DNA of 46,781 bases from DASPKX01 sp035627835 (GTDB taxonomy: Bacteria; Verrucomicrobiota; Verrucomicrobiia; Limisphaerales; SXQI01), in NCBI GenBank assembly GCA_035627835.1, contig DASPKX010000043.1, positions 1 through 46,781 on the forward strand, given 5' to 3'. The translations under genes were made by a program, and so were the position numbers. Shown in pieces: positions 26,330 to 35,095 of the stretch. The notes below the pieces were generated by a model, which was not told the origin of the DNA, searched no databases, and saw only the letters and a list, made by a program, of their open reading frames with translations. Within the stretch, counting starts at the first letter, position 1; the number at the start of each line of letters is the position of its first letter.

Positions 26330-28684
26330 GTGGAGATTGCTTCCCAACCAACTGCGGAGCCGCTGCCGCCTGCCACTCTGAGCAGGATCCGCATCCTTAT
26401 CGTGGAGGATATGCCCGCAGACGCGGAGCTGATTGAGCATGAGCTTCGCCGGGGCGGGATTGCCTTCGATGCCAAGCGCGTGGAGAACAAGCGCGCTTTC
26501 ATGAAGGAGCTGCGGGAGAACACTCCGGACCTGATCATCTCGGACTTCAACCTGCCCCAATTCAACGCGCTTGACGCTCTGCACGCTCTCAAGGCCCATG
26601 GAGCGGAGATCCCCTTCGTGCTCGTCACCGGAGCGCAATCGGAGGAGGTCGCCGTTGAATGCATCAAGGAAGGGGCCGACGACTACATTCTCAAGTCGAG
26701 CTTGAAGCGGCTGCCAAGCGCCGTCTTGAGCGCGCTAGACAAAGCCCGCGCTCAGCGAGACCGTGAAGCGGCGGTGAATTCGATGCGCGCGAGCGAGGAG
26801 CAATTCCGCGCGTTGATCGAGAACAGCTCGGACCTTGTCACAATCATAACTCCGGACGGCGTCATCCGGTACGCCAGCCCATCCACAGAGCGAGTCCTCG
26901 GCTTCACCTCCGACCAACTCATCCACCAATCGCTTTTCATGTTTGTGCACGAGAGCGACCGCGACAGCTTTCGGGACAAACTTCACAAGCTCTGCGGAGC
27001 GAACACCCAGGAGACGTTCAACTTCCGACTCCGCCATCGGGATGAATCCTGGCGTGTGTTCGAATCAATTGGCAAAAACCTCATTCACAATCCTGGCGTT
27101 GAGGGAGTCGTGATTACCTCGAGGGACGCCACCGACCGGCTGCGCGCCGAGGAGCAAATCCGCGAGCAGGCCGCCCTTCTCGATAAAGCTCAAGACGCCA
27201 TCATGGTTCTCGACATGGAGGGCCGCGTCACCTTTTGGAATAAAAGCGCCGCGCGCCTGTACGGGTGGACCTCAGAAGAGATGCTCCGCACCAATGCTGT
27301 GTCTAAGATATTTCCCCCAGATTTGCCTAACCTTGCCGAAGCGCGGGAATCGACAGTCTTAAAAGGGGATTGGATTGGGGAGCTGAAGCAGCTCAACAAA
27401 GAAGGAAAAGAGCTTTGGGTGGAAAGCAGGTGGAGCCTCATCCGCGACCGCAATAACGAGCCGCGCTCCACACTCATCATCAACACCGACATCACTGATC
27501 GCAAAAAGCTGGAAGCGCATTTGAGCCGTGCCCAACGCATGGAAAGCATTGGCGCCCTCGCGGGCGGTGTCGCGCACGACCTGAACAATGTCCTCACGCC
27601 CATCCTAATGGCTGTCCGCATGTTGCGCGACGAGGTGAAGGATAATAGCGCTCACGAGTTAATCGACACTTTGGAGACAAGCGCCCAGCGCGGCGCATCC
27701 ATAGTGCAGCAGGTTCTCTCTTTCGCCCGCGGCGGCGATGCGCAACGGTCCATTTTTAGCCTTAAGCACCCTCTCAGCGAAGTGACTAAAATCGCGCGCG
27801 ATGTGTTCCCGCCCTCGGTGCATATTCGCGCCAGAATCGCGAAAGACCTTTGGCCAATCGAAGGGGATCCGACGCAGATGCACCAGGTCTTCATGAACCT
27901 CCTGGTCAACGCGCGTGACGCGATGCCCCACGGCGGGCGTTTGCAAGTGGATGCCGAGAACAGGCGCATTGATGAGAATTACGCCCGCATGCACTCGGAG
28001 GCACAACCCGGCCCCTATGTAGTGGTGACCGTCACGGACACAGGCACCGGAATCCCTCCGGGCGTCATTGACAAGATTTTTGAGCCGTTCTTCACCACAA
28101 AAGAAATTGGCAAAGGAACTGGTCTCGGCCTCTCGACAGTGATGGGGATCGTCCGAGGCCACGGCGGATTCATCAATGTTTACAGCGAGCCAAACAAAGG
28201 CACCTCGTTTAAGGTTCACTTTCCCGCCGCCCGCGCCGCGATTGCAGAGATTGAGAAGTCGGGCCAGCTCGAGCTTCCGCGCGGCAACGGTGAGTTGATC
28301 CTCGTCGTCGATGATGAGCAACCCGTCCGGGATATCCTCCGCATGACGCTTGAAGACAACGGCTACCGCGCTTTAACCGCGAGCGATGGGGCTGAAGCAG
28401 TCGCAGTTTACGCTGAGCACAGAAGCGAGATCGACCTTCTGATCGTCGATATAATGATGCCAATAATGGACGGTCCTGCAACCGTCCGCGCGATCCAACG
28501 CTTCAATCCAAAAGCGAAGTTCCTGATCGTCAGCGGCCTGATGGATAATGAAAAGGTGGCCACAATGCAGGAATTCGGCCCGCTTGCATTCCTCGCAAAA
28601 CCGTTCACGACGGAACAGCTCCTCGGCACGCTGGCCGACCAGCTAAAGGCAACGGCTCCAGAACCCGCCGCTTCGGCGAAGTAG
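26330..28684 (+). CDS. Hybrid sensor histidine kinase (REC-PAS-PAS-HisKA-HATPase-REC)
   Basis: Domains in order are: an N-terminal receiver (about 20-140, D72 in IISDFNLP); PAS 1 (about 150-275, EEQFRALIENSSDLVTII); PAS 2 (about 285-395, DAIMVLDMEGRVTFWN); HisKA with the H-box GGVAHDLNN (H416); HATPase with N-box NLLVNARDAM, G1 DTGTGIP, F-box FEPFFTTK and G2 GTGLGLSTV; and a C-terminal receiver (about 658-775, D707 in LIVDIMMP). No membrane segment is seen, so it senses a cytoplasmic signal or is driven through its own N-terminal receiver. The start is GTG at 26330; no ATG fits better. It is a candidate phosphodonor for the REC-PAS protein just upstream and the NarL-type regulator at 7998, but partner specificity is not visible in sequence. 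It ends 10 bases from the convergent xerD-like gene. Confidence 0.95.
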   Translation: MEIASQPTAEPLPPATLSRIRILIVEDMPADAELIEHELRRGGIAFDAKRVENKRAFMKELRENTPDLIISDFNLPQFNALDALHALKAHGAEIPFVLVTGAQSEEVAVECIKEGADDYILKSSLKRLPSAVLSALDKARAQRDREAAVNSMRASEEQFRALIENSSDLVTIITPDGVIRYASPSTERVLGFTSDQLIHQSLFMFVHESDRDSFRDKLHKLCGANTQETFNFRLRHRDESWRVFESIGKNLIHNPGVEGVVITSRDATDRLRAEEQIREQAALLDKAQDAIMVLDMEGRVTFWNKSAARLYGWTSEEMLRTNAVSKIFPPDLPNLAEARESTVLKGDWIGELKQLNKEGKELWVESRWSLIRDRNNEPRSTLIINTDITDRKKLEAHLSRAQRMESIGALAGGVAHDLNNVLTPILMAVRMLRDEVKDNSAHELIDTLETSAQRGASIVQQVLSFARGGDAQRSIFSLKHPLSEVTKIARDVFPPSVHIRARIAKDLWPIEGDPTQMHQVFMNLLVNARDAMPHGGRLQVDAENRRIDENYARMHSEAQPGPYVVVTVTDTGTGIPPGVIDKIFEPFFTTKEIGKGTGLGLSTVMGIVRGHGGFINVYSEPNKGTSFKVHFPAARAAIAEIEKSGQLELPRGNGELILVVDDEQPVRDILRMTLEDNGYRALTASDGAEAVAVYAEHRSEIDLLIVDIMMPIMDGPATVRAIQRFNPKAKFLIVSGLMDNEKVATMQEFGPLAFLAKPFTTEQLLGTLADQLKATAPEPAASAK

Positions 28685-28694
28685 CTCGCCAGGA

Positions 28695-29639
28695 TCAGCC
28701 GCGCGGGTGGAACTTTCGATGCACCTCACGCAGGCGGCTCGCCTGCACATGCGTGTAAATTTGCGTGGTAGCGATGCTCGCGTGCCCAAGGAACTCCTGA
28801 ATCACCCTCAGGTCAGCGCCATTTTCCAAAAGATGCGTGGCGAAGCTGTGCCGCAGCATGTGAGGCGTTACATTCCTCGCGATGCCGGCTAGCCGCACCC
28901 GCTTCTTTATTCGCATCCACATTGTTTGATGCGCGAAGGAGCTTCCGCGGTTTGTTAGGAATAAGGTGCCCGGCGAGCGGCGGGTGACCAGGTGCGGCCG
29001 ACCCGAGGAGAGGTAACGCTCAATGGCCGCAACAGCTTTAGTGCCCACCGGCACCACACGCTCCTTGTTGCCTTTCCCAACAACAGTGATGAAGCCGGAA
29101 TCGAGAGCCAGTTGTTCGATGCGAATGCTCCGCAGCTCAGCCAGCCGCAGCCCCGAAGCGTAGGCGAGTTCGAGGATCGCCTGATCACACAAACCTTCTG
29201 GCGTCTCAGGCGCAATGGGGCTGAGAATTTGCTCAATCTCCTCACCCGACAACCCCTTGGGCAGGCGCTTCCAACGACGTGGAAGAGTAAGACTTTCCGC
29301 GATATTGCGGGGAACCCGGCGCTCCTGCTCCGCGAATTTGAACAAGGCCTTGAGCGCTGTGATCTCCAGATAAAGAGTGCTCGCGCTGATCACATTTCCC
29401 TCAGAGGGGCCAGGCTTAACAATCACTCTGCCCTGCTCCGCCAGCAGGAATGACTGCAAGTCGCTGAGCTTCAACGAAGCCCAGTTTCCAATGCCCTGCC
29501 CACGAGCCCACTCCGTGAAATGCCGCAGAATTCCCTCATAAGTCTTTTGCGTTTGCTCCGACTGGCCGCGCTCACTTCTTAGCGCGATCAGGAACTCCTC
29601 CACTAAAGGAAGAAGAGGGTTTTCCTGCGGCGGAGCCAT
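28695..29639 (-). CDS. xerD: Tyrosine recombinase, XerC/XerD type
   Basis: The protein has an N-terminal SAM-like core-binding domain (about 10-110) and a C-terminal catalytic domain with the complete active site: R165 (SGLRLAEL), K189 (VGKGNKER), H260 and R263 (HMLRHSFATHL), H286 (LGHASIATT) and Y295 (TQIYTHV). This pattern and the 314-residue length are typical of the Xer recombinases that resolve chromosome dimers at dif. XerD over XerC is a judgement by eye, and no second xer gene is in the window. An integrase of a mobile element is unlikely because no element boundaries or phage genes are near. Its ATG lies one base after the purC stop, so the two form an operon on the minus strand. Confidence 0.88.
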   Translation of the reverse strand: MAPPQENPLLPLVEEFLIALRSERGQSEQTQKTYEGILRHFTEWARGQGIGNWASLKLSDLQSFLLAEQGRVIVKPGPSEGNVISASTLYLEITALKALFKFAEQERRVPRNIAESLTLPRRWKRLPKGLSGEEIEQILSPIAPETPEGLCDQAILELAYASGLRLAELRSIRIEQLALDSGFITVVGKGNKERVVPVGTKAVAAIERYLSSGRPHLVTRRSPGTLFLTNRGSSFAHQTMWMRIKKRVRLAGIARNVTPHMLRHSFATHLLENGADLRVIQEFLGHASIATTQIYTHVQASRLREVHRKFHPRG

Positions 29640-29640
29640 G

Positions 29641-30534
29641 CTACAACGCGTGACCGGTTAAAAGCTCGTATGCCTGCAAATATTTCGCGGAGGTGCCTTG
29701 AACGACATCTGCCGGCAACGTCGGCCCAGGCGGCGTTTTATCCCATTGCAGAGTCTCCAGGTAATCACGAACGAATTGCTTGTCGAAGCTCGGTTGCGCC
29801 CTGCCTGGCATGTACTGATCCGCTGGCCAAAAGCGCGATGAGTCCGGCGTCAGCGCCTCATCAATTAGAATCAATTGGCCGTTAAAAAGACCGAACTCAA
29901 ATTTTGTGTCCGCGATGATGATGCCTCGCGCCCTGGCGTAATCCCGCGCATATGAATAAAGCTTCAAGCTCAACTCGCGCGCCTGAGCCGCAATCTCAGC
30001 ACCGACGATCTGAGCAGCCGTCTCGAACGAAATATTCTCGTCGTGCCCGGACTCAGCTTTGGTGGCTGGGGTGAATATCGGTTCCGGCAGTTCCGAAGAT
30101 TCCTGCAAACCACCCGGCAACTGAATCCCGCAAACAGTTTGGCCAGCTTTGTATTCTTTCCAACCAGACCCTGCCAGATAGCCGCGCACCACACATTCGA
30201 TGGCCAGCGGAGCTGCTTTCTTCACGATCATCGAACGGCGGCTTAACAAACCTTCCTGCCCACGTAATTTTGTTGGCAGCGGGTCGCCAGAACGGGCAAG
30301 ACGATGGTTTGGGACCAGCTTTTCTGTTTGATCAAACCAAAAATGGGATAATTGCGTGAGCACTTCGCCTTTGCGCGGAATGCCGTTGGGCATAATCACG
30401 TCGAAAGCTGAAATGCGGTCTGTCGCCACAAAGAGCAGCGAGTCGCCCAGATCAAAAACTTCGCGGACCTTTCCGCTTTTCAGTTTTTTGAGCCCGGGAA
30501 TCTCGATTTGCAGGAGCGTGTCGCTCGACGCCAT
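29641..30534 (-). CDS. purC: SAICAR synthetase (phosphoribosylaminoimidazole-succinocarboxamide synthase)
   Basis: It catalyses the ATP-dependent joining of aspartate to CAIR in de novo purine synthesis. Recognisable segments are the N-terminal KSGKVREVFDLGDSLLFVAT, DRISAFDVIMPNGIPRKG, the signature IECVVRGYLAGSGWKEY, and the C-terminal DTKFEFGL and LIDEALTPDSSRFWP. At 297 residues it matches the longer, yeast-like PurC class. It is transcribed divergently from folE across a 112-base gap and is followed after one base by the Xer recombinase. No Shine-Dalgarno sequence is evident before the ATG. Confidence 0.96.
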   Translation of the reverse strand: MASSDTLLQIEIPGLKKLKSGKVREVFDLGDSLLFVATDRISAFDVIMPNGIPRKGEVLTQLSHFWFDQTEKLVPNHRLARSGDPLPTKLRGQEGLLSRRSMIVKKAAPLAIECVVRGYLAGSGWKEYKAGQTVCGIQLPGGLQESSELPEPIFTPATKAESGHDENISFETAAQIVGAEIAAQARELSLKLYSYARDYARARGIIIADTKFEFGLFNGQLILIDEALTPDSSRFWPADQYMPGRAQPSFDKQFVRDYLETLQWDKTPPGPTLPADVVQGTSAKYLQAYELLTGHAL

Positions 30535-30646
30535 GGCGCAATTGTGAGGTGGGAGCGCTCAAACGCAAGCCAAAGCCCTGCTCGAAGATGCGCATTGGAA
30601 CAGAGCTGCCGACATTGTAAGCTGAAGCCAAGGACGGTCGTTCGGA

Positions 30647-31249
30647 ATGAAGAAATCGGTCACAAAATCCAAAGCAGCCCAGCTCGAAACCACTGAAGAA
30701 CTCAAAGCGTTGGTGGAACGCCAACTGGAAGTTCTCGGCGAGAATCCGAAGCGCGATGGGTTGTTGCGCACACCCATGCGGGTGGCGAAGTCGCTCGAAT
30801 TCCTCACCAGGGGCTACGGCCTGAATCCCAAAAAGGTTCTTAACGACGCGCTTTTCGACGCCAAATCCGATGAAATGGTCATCGTGAAGGACATCGATTT
30901 CTACAGCCTTTGCGAGCATCACATGCTCCCTTTCTTCGGCAAATGCCACATTGCCTACTTGCCCGGAGACCGCGTCATTGGCCTCTCAAAACTCCCCCGC
31001 CTCGTGGATGTCTTTGCCCGCCGCTTGCAAGTGCAGGAGCGCATGACCACCCAAATTGCAGAAACCGTGCGGGAACTCACCAATGCTCAAGGGGTTGGTG
31101 TGGTGGTGGAAGGCCAGCATCTCTGCATGATGATGCGCGGCGTTCAAAAGCAAAACTCCTACGCGATTACCTCAGCGATGCTTGGCCGCTTCCGTGAAGA
31201 CGCCCGCACTCGCAGCGAATTCCTGGCGCTCTTGCAGCACAGGCGGTAG
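30647..31249 (+). CDS. folE: GTP cyclohydrolase I
   Basis: It converts GTP to 7,8-dihydroneopterin triphosphate, the first step of tetrahydrofolate synthesis. The zinc site is complete: C89 and H92 in SLCEHHMLPFFG and C160 in GQHLCMMMRGV. GKCHIAYLPGDRVIGLSKL and RRLQVQERMTTQI are family signatures. The length of 200 is normal. With pabB and pabC at 41.8-44.1 kb, it gives the window three folate-pathway genes, though they are not in one operon. Its last 78 bases overlap the convergent glycosyltransferase gene. Confidence 0.97.
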   Translation: MKKSVTKSKAAQLETTEELKALVERQLEVLGENPKRDGLLRTPMRVAKSLEFLTRGYGLNPKKVLNDALFDAKSDEMVIVKDIDFYSLCEHHMLPFFGKCHIAYLPGDRVIGLSKLPRLVDVFARRLQVQERMTTQIAETVRELTNAQGVGVVVEGQHLCMMMRGVQKQNSYAITSAMLGRFREDARTRSEFLALLQHRR

Positions 31250-32290
31250 CCCGCACAGGATTTCTTTGGCTTTTTCAAACACCTGCTCGGCGGTGATCGC
31301 CTTCAAGCAGGCAAGCTGCTCCGGGTGGCGGCACTTTGCACGCATGCACGGCACACAGGGAAAATCCCGCGCCTGAAGCACGGTTGATAGTTGCCCGTAA
31401 GGGCCTGTGCGGCGCGGTTCAGTCGGGCCAAACAAACCAATTTGGGGTTTTCGGTACGCCGCCCGGATGTGCATTGGGCCCGTGTCATTGGTCACCATGA
31501 GGTCGCCAATCCGCACCCACTCCATTAACTCCGCGAAGGAAGTCTCTCCCGCGAGATTCAAGGTGCGGTCTGGGGCAACGGCTGCGATCTGCGCCGCTAA
31601 AGGTCTCTCATCCCTCGAACCGAGAACCACAAGGTTGAGACTGGGATCGTAATCGACGAGAAGCCCCGCTAAACGCCCGAATTGAGCTGCCGACCACCGC
31701 TTGTTCAGCCAGCGTGCGCCGGGGTTGAGAATCACCCACTTGCGCCCTTGAGGTTTCCACTTCGCAGCAACGCTCGCCTGTGCGGCAGGGTTGGCGTGGA
31801 GCCAGGTAAAATCGTTGTGAACAGGCACTCGCAGTTCCCGCAGGACTTCCAGATACCAATCGACCGCATGCGAGTGGTAACTTGGGCGAGGGACTGCGCG
31901 GTCATAGAAGGCGTAAGCAAACTCCCGTGGATCATTTACTCCAATCGTCATCTGCCCTCGCGCGAACCAGGAGAGAACCCCGCTGCGGGCCAGCCCTTGC
32001 AGGTCTATAACGCAATCAAAGCTTAGGCTGCGCGCCTTGCGCACCGTCATCGCGAACTGTTGCCAGGTGATGCCTTTTCCCCACCCCCGCCGGGGGAAAA
32101 CGAAGATCCCTGCCAAGTCAGGGTCGTGCTCAACCAGCCCCTTCAGCTCACTGGAAATCCACCAGTAAACCTCGGCATGAGGGTGCGCGCGCTTGATCAG
32201 CCGCAGCACGGGCAAAGCGTGGATGACGTCACCGAGCGAACTCGGCTTTACGATCAGAATTTTCAAGGGTGCGCGAAGCCGCGAGTGCAT
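31172..32290 (-). CDS. Family 9 glycosyltransferase (lipopolysaccharide heptosyltransferase-like)
   Basis: The N-terminal Rossmann fold begins ILIVKPSSLGDVIHALPVLRLIK, the usual opening of ADP-heptose:LPS heptosyltransferases. The C-terminal half has WVILNPGARWLNKRW, a nucleotide-sugar-binding LVTNDTGPMHIRAA and GLFGPTEPRRTGPYG. A CVPCMRAKCRHPEQLACL segment near the end matches the cysteine-rich stretch seen in many family members. It probably adds a sugar to lipid A core or a related glycan at the inner face of the cytoplasmic membrane; donor and acceptor cannot be fixed. It is the last gene of a minus-strand run after the acylphosphatase and phosphoesterase, and its 3' end overlaps folE by 78 bases. 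Confidence 0.9.
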   Translation of the reverse strand: MHSRLRAPLKILIVKPSSLGDVIHALPVLRLIKRAHPHAEVYWWISSELKGLVEHDPDLAGIFVFPRRGWGKGITWQQFAMTVRKARSLSFDCVIDLQGLARSGVLSWFARGQMTIGVNDPREFAYAFYDRAVPRPSYHSHAVDWYLEVLRELRVPVHNDFTWLHANPAAQASVAAKWKPQGRKWVILNPGARWLNKRWSAAQFGRLAGLLVDYDPSLNLVVLGSRDERPLAAQIAAVAPDRTLNLAGETSFAELMEWVRIGDLMVTNDTGPMHIRAAYRKPQIGLFGPTEPRRTGPYGQLSTVLQARDFPCVPCMRAKCRHPEQLACLKAITAEQVFEKAKEILCGLPPVLQERQEFAASAGVFTEAAKHR

Positions 32291-32319
32291 CGCGGCAACA
32301 CGGTGGAATTCAGCCTGAA

Positions 32320-33042
32320 CTAACGCCCGAATTGCAAGCGTTCAGCTAAACGTTCGGGAAGACCAGCTTCGCGGATCTTTTTCTGCGCGGTCGCGATGTC
32401 GTAATCCAGGCGGCGAAGCTCGATGGAGCCTTCGTCCATGTCATAGATAACGTAGGCGGCCTTCGGATTATTATCCCGGGGCTGCCCAACGCTGCCGACA
32501 TTGATGAAATATTTTTTACCCGGCTCCACGCGGAACTTCGAATACGTCCCTCCACGAACAACAGCATCGCGAATAAACGCGACGGGCACATGGGTGTGCC
32601 CATGGAAGCAAACTGCGGTGTTCTGGTAGGTGAAGCTGGTTGCAGCCGCGAGCTTATCGAAGACGTAACCCCAATTTTGAGGGCCATCGAGCGTTGCGTG
32701 GACCAACGTGAAGTTGGCAACAAGCCGGATGTACTTCAGGTCACGGAGCCATTTGCGATCATCCTCCGTCAAGCGCTCACGCGTCCAGTGGACAGCTTCA
32801 GCGGCAGCTGGGTTGAAGCCGGTCAGCTCCATTTCGGCCGAGCAATACTCGTCGTGGTTGCCCTTCACCGTGGGCATATTCATCGCGCGGACCAGGTCGA
32901 GGCATTCCTTCGGATTGGCGTTGTACCCGACCACGTCTCCCAGGCAGGCGTAATGCGTCACCTTCTGGTTTTTGGCGTCCTCCAATACGGTCTGAAAAGC
33001 TTCCCAATTCCCGTGGATGTCAGCGATGATCGCGTACTTCAT
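32320..33042 (-). CDS. Calcineurin-like metallophosphoesterase
   Basis: All motifs of the two-metal phosphoesterase fold are present in order: DIHGN near the N-terminus, GDVVGYNANP, GNHDEY, a histidine in LVHATLDG, and GHTHVP. The DIHGNWEAF and GDVVGYNANPKECLDL forms are those of the YfcE/MJ0936-like subfamily of small cytosolic enzymes, whose physiological substrates are often unknown. At 240 residues it has normal length and no signal peptide. It lies 19 bases downstream of the acylphosphatase gene and 29 bases upstream of the glycosyltransferase, consistent with one transcript. Confidence 0.92.
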   Translation of the reverse strand: MKYAIIADIHGNWEAFQTVLEDAKNQKVTHYACLGDVVGYNANPKECLDLVRAMNMPTVKGNHDEYCSAEMELTGFNPAAAEAVHWTRERLTEDDRKWLRDLKYIRLVANFTLVHATLDGPQNWGYVFDKLAAATSFTYQNTAVCFHGHTHVPVAFIRDAVVRGGTYSKFRVEPGKKYFINVGSVGQPRDNNPKAAYVIYDMDEGSIELRRLDYDIATAQKKIREAGLPERLAERLQFGR

Positions 33043-33061
33043 TTCTTACTTGTCCAAACTG

Positions 33062-33340
33062 CTAGCGCACAATTTCAAATCCGCGGAAGGAATTCTCCGC
33101 CAGAGCCCAACTTTCCTGCTCCAACGCAATCAACCGCCCCAGCCCTGAGTCGCGAATCGCCTGCCTAAATGCGTCAAGCTCACGCTTCTCTCCCTCGGCT
33201 ATTAACTCCACCCGGCCATCCGGCAAATTTCGGACGACACCAGTGACTTCAAAGCCCATGGCTACGTTCTTGGTCGTGTAACGGAATCCAACTCCTTGCA
33301 CGCGCCCAGAATAAAGCACCTGTACTCGGCTGCGGGTCAT
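33062..33340 (-). CDS. acyP: Acylphosphatase
   Basis: This is a small cytosolic enzyme that hydrolyses the carboxyl-phosphate bond of acyl phosphates. The signature is complete: YSGRVQGVGFRY with the phosphate-binding arginine, and VTGVVRNLPDGRVEL with the catalytic asparagine. The frame is open further upstream to 33487, but the family begins right before this motif. I therefore chose ATG 33340 (MTRSRVQVLYSG), preceded by GAGAGG, giving 92 residues, the normal size. It is the first gene of the minus-strand run toward the phosphoesterase and glycosyltransferase, and it is divergent from the serine hydrolase. Confidence 0.93.
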   Translation of the reverse strand: MTRSRVQVLYSGRVQGVGFRYTTKNVAMGFEVTGVVRNLPDGRVELIAEGEKRELDAFRQAIRDSGLGRLIALEQESWALAENSFRGFEIVR

Positions 33341-33525
33341 TACCCTCTCGCCCCGGCAACATACCACATCTCTGGCAGTTCGCCCTTTGCGCGGAAGGAT
33401 GTAGCCATATCCGCGCCAAGTTGCGCAACGATTTTCGCCATTTTCAGCATCCCTCAGCGCAAACCTGACTCCAGATTCGATTGCCATCTGACTACAAGCT
33501 GCGACAAGCTCCCCTCCAGCGCGTC

Positions 33526-34836
33526 ATGAGAGTTGCCGAGCGTGTCCATTCCGCCTGTTTCCTCTGGAAAAAATGCTATGTGCTCTGCTTAGGGATGACC
33601 TTCGCGCTCGCAGGGCTCGGGTTCGGATGCGCGCATCAAAAGCCCATCTATGCTCCTCCTGCGGACCGCGTGGGCACTGCGCCCGCTGCGCCGCCAATAG
33701 AGCCAGCGGCCACCCCACCCCAAAATTCCGCAATCCGCCCGGAATTCAATCAAGTAAAGCTTCAGGAACTTGACGCAGCGATATCTGGCACTATCCAGAG
33801 CAACCTCACCCCTGGCGTTGTGCTCTGGATCGAACGGCAGGGGTTGTCTTACGTAAAGGCATACGGGAATCGGGCTGTTGATCCCGAGAGAGAAGAGATG
33901 ACGGTTGAAACGATTTTCGACGCAGCCTCGCTTACTAAGGTCATGGCCACTGGCCCCGCCATTCTCGCATTGATTGAGGATGGAAAGGTCGGGCTGGAGG
34001 ACCCGGTCAGCAAGCACCTGCCCGAATTCACCGGTGAAGGACGCGACGCTATTACAATCCGCCACCTGCTTACTCACACCTCTGCGCTTCCCGCAGGGAT
34101 TGGTGGTCCGCTGGATTGGGAAGGTCACGCGGCCGGCATCAAGAAAGCCATCGCCCAGAAACCGACCGCAGCTCCTGACACGCTCTTCCGCTACAGTGAT
34201 GTAAACTTCATTCTCCTGGGGGGGATTATCGAAAGCGCCAGCGGCATATCTCAGGACGCCTTCTGTGAGCAACGCCTCTTCGCCCCATTGGGGATGCAAC
34301 ATACCCGCTACCTTCCTCCGACTGAATGGAAGCCGAGCACTGCGCCGACAGAACGGGTTAGCGGTGCGCCGTTGCGCGGAGTGGTTCACGACCCCACAGC
34401 ACGCCGCATGGGCGGCGTTGCTGGACATGCCGGGCTCTTTACAACCTCGCAGGATCTCGCGCGGTTCGCCAGAATGCTGCTGAATGCCGGAGCACTGGGC
34501 GGAGTCCGGGTTTTCCAACCCGCATCCATCGACCTAATGACGCGGGTCCACACGCCAGAGGGGTTGCCACAGCGCGCCTTGTCATGGGACATCAACTCCC
34601 CTTACGCCGGCGTCCGCGGGCGCATCTTTCCTTTGGGCTCCTACGGTCATACTGGGTGGACCGGATGCTCCGTCTGGATTGATCCTGCTTCTCAGTCCTT
34701 TGTGATACTGATGTCCAACCGCAATCACCCAGAAGGGGGCAATGTGGTTCCGCTTCGCTCAAAAGTCTCAACACTCGCGGCGGAGGCCATGGGCGTCCAG
34801 GCTGGTGAGCAGCCCTCCACTCCACCTTCGAAGTGA
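33526..34836 (+). CDS. Lipoprotein serine hydrolase of the class C beta-lactamase family
   Basis: From ATG 33526 the protein has a basic N-region, a hydrophobic core (YVLCLGMTFALAGLGFG) and a lipobox ending in cysteine (GFGC-AHQKP), so it should be a lipid-anchored envelope protein. A proline-rich linker precedes the catalytic domain. That domain carries SLTK (nucleophile serine and general-base lysine at about residues 135 and 138), RYSDVNF as the second box, and YGHTGWTG as the KTG-like third box. The set fits the beta-lactamase/EstB/penicillin-binding superfamily, whose members are esterases, peptidases or lactamases; antibiotic resistance should not be assumed. TTG 33481 would extend it, but the signal peptide supports 33526. 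Confidence 0.88.
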   Translation: MRVAERVHSACFLWKKCYVLCLGMTFALAGLGFGCAHQKPIYAPPADRVGTAPAAPPIEPAATPPQNSAIRPEFNQVKLQELDAAISGTIQSNLTPGVVLWIERQGLSYVKAYGNRAVDPEREEMTVETIFDAASLTKVMATGPAILALIEDGKVGLEDPVSKHLPEFTGEGRDAITIRHLLTHTSALPAGIGGPLDWEGHAAGIKKAIAQKPTAAPDTLFRYSDVNFILLGGIIESASGISQDAFCEQRLFAPLGMQHTRYLPPTEWKPSTAPTERVSGAPLRGVVHDPTARRMGGVAGHAGLFTTSQDLARFARMLLNAGALGGVRVFQPASIDLMTRVHTPEGLPQRALSWDINSPYAGVRGRIFPLGSYGHTGWTGCSVWIDPASQSFVILMSNRNHPEGGNVVPLRSKVSTLAAEAMGVQAGEQPSTPPSK

Positions 34837-35033
34837 GAACTAGAAAAGTCCCTGTCCTCGAGAGACCAAGGTTCCGTCCGCATCACTCAAGTACGTGGCG
34901 TCTCCGCTTCGTCTTGCAATGCACCTAGCAAGTCGGGATCTCGCAGCTCTCACGCGCATTTCTTACACGCTGCGGCCCTTGCGTTAGCTTTGCAATCCAT
35001 GTCCTCAACTCGTCCGTGAGGTGGCCGTGTGCA

Positions 35034-35065
35034 CAAAGCAAAAGGGCCCCGCACTCGCGGGGCCC
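35034..35065 (-). terminator. Intrinsic terminator of the MFS transporter gene
   Basis: GGGCCCCGC (35044-35052) pairs perfectly with GCGGGGCCC (35057-35065) around a 4-base loop. Read on the minus strand, the stem is followed by TTTTGCTTTG. It sits 31 bases after the transporter stop. The rest of 34837-35095 shows no gene or other clear structure. Confidence 0.85.
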
Positions 35066-35095
35066 GGAGGGTCAGAGACTAACCGAGGAAAAGTC

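Noticed and set aside
28695..29639. Xer-type recombinase as the integrase of an integrated element
   Set aside because: It is tightly coupled to purC, looks like a chromosomal Xer protein, and no attachment-site repeats or element genes are nearby; the tRNA genes are more than 15 kb away.
33589..34518. Minus-strand open frame of 309 codons
   Set aside because: It is antisense to the serine hydrolase, whose catalytic motifs are all intact; the frame itself shows no domain.
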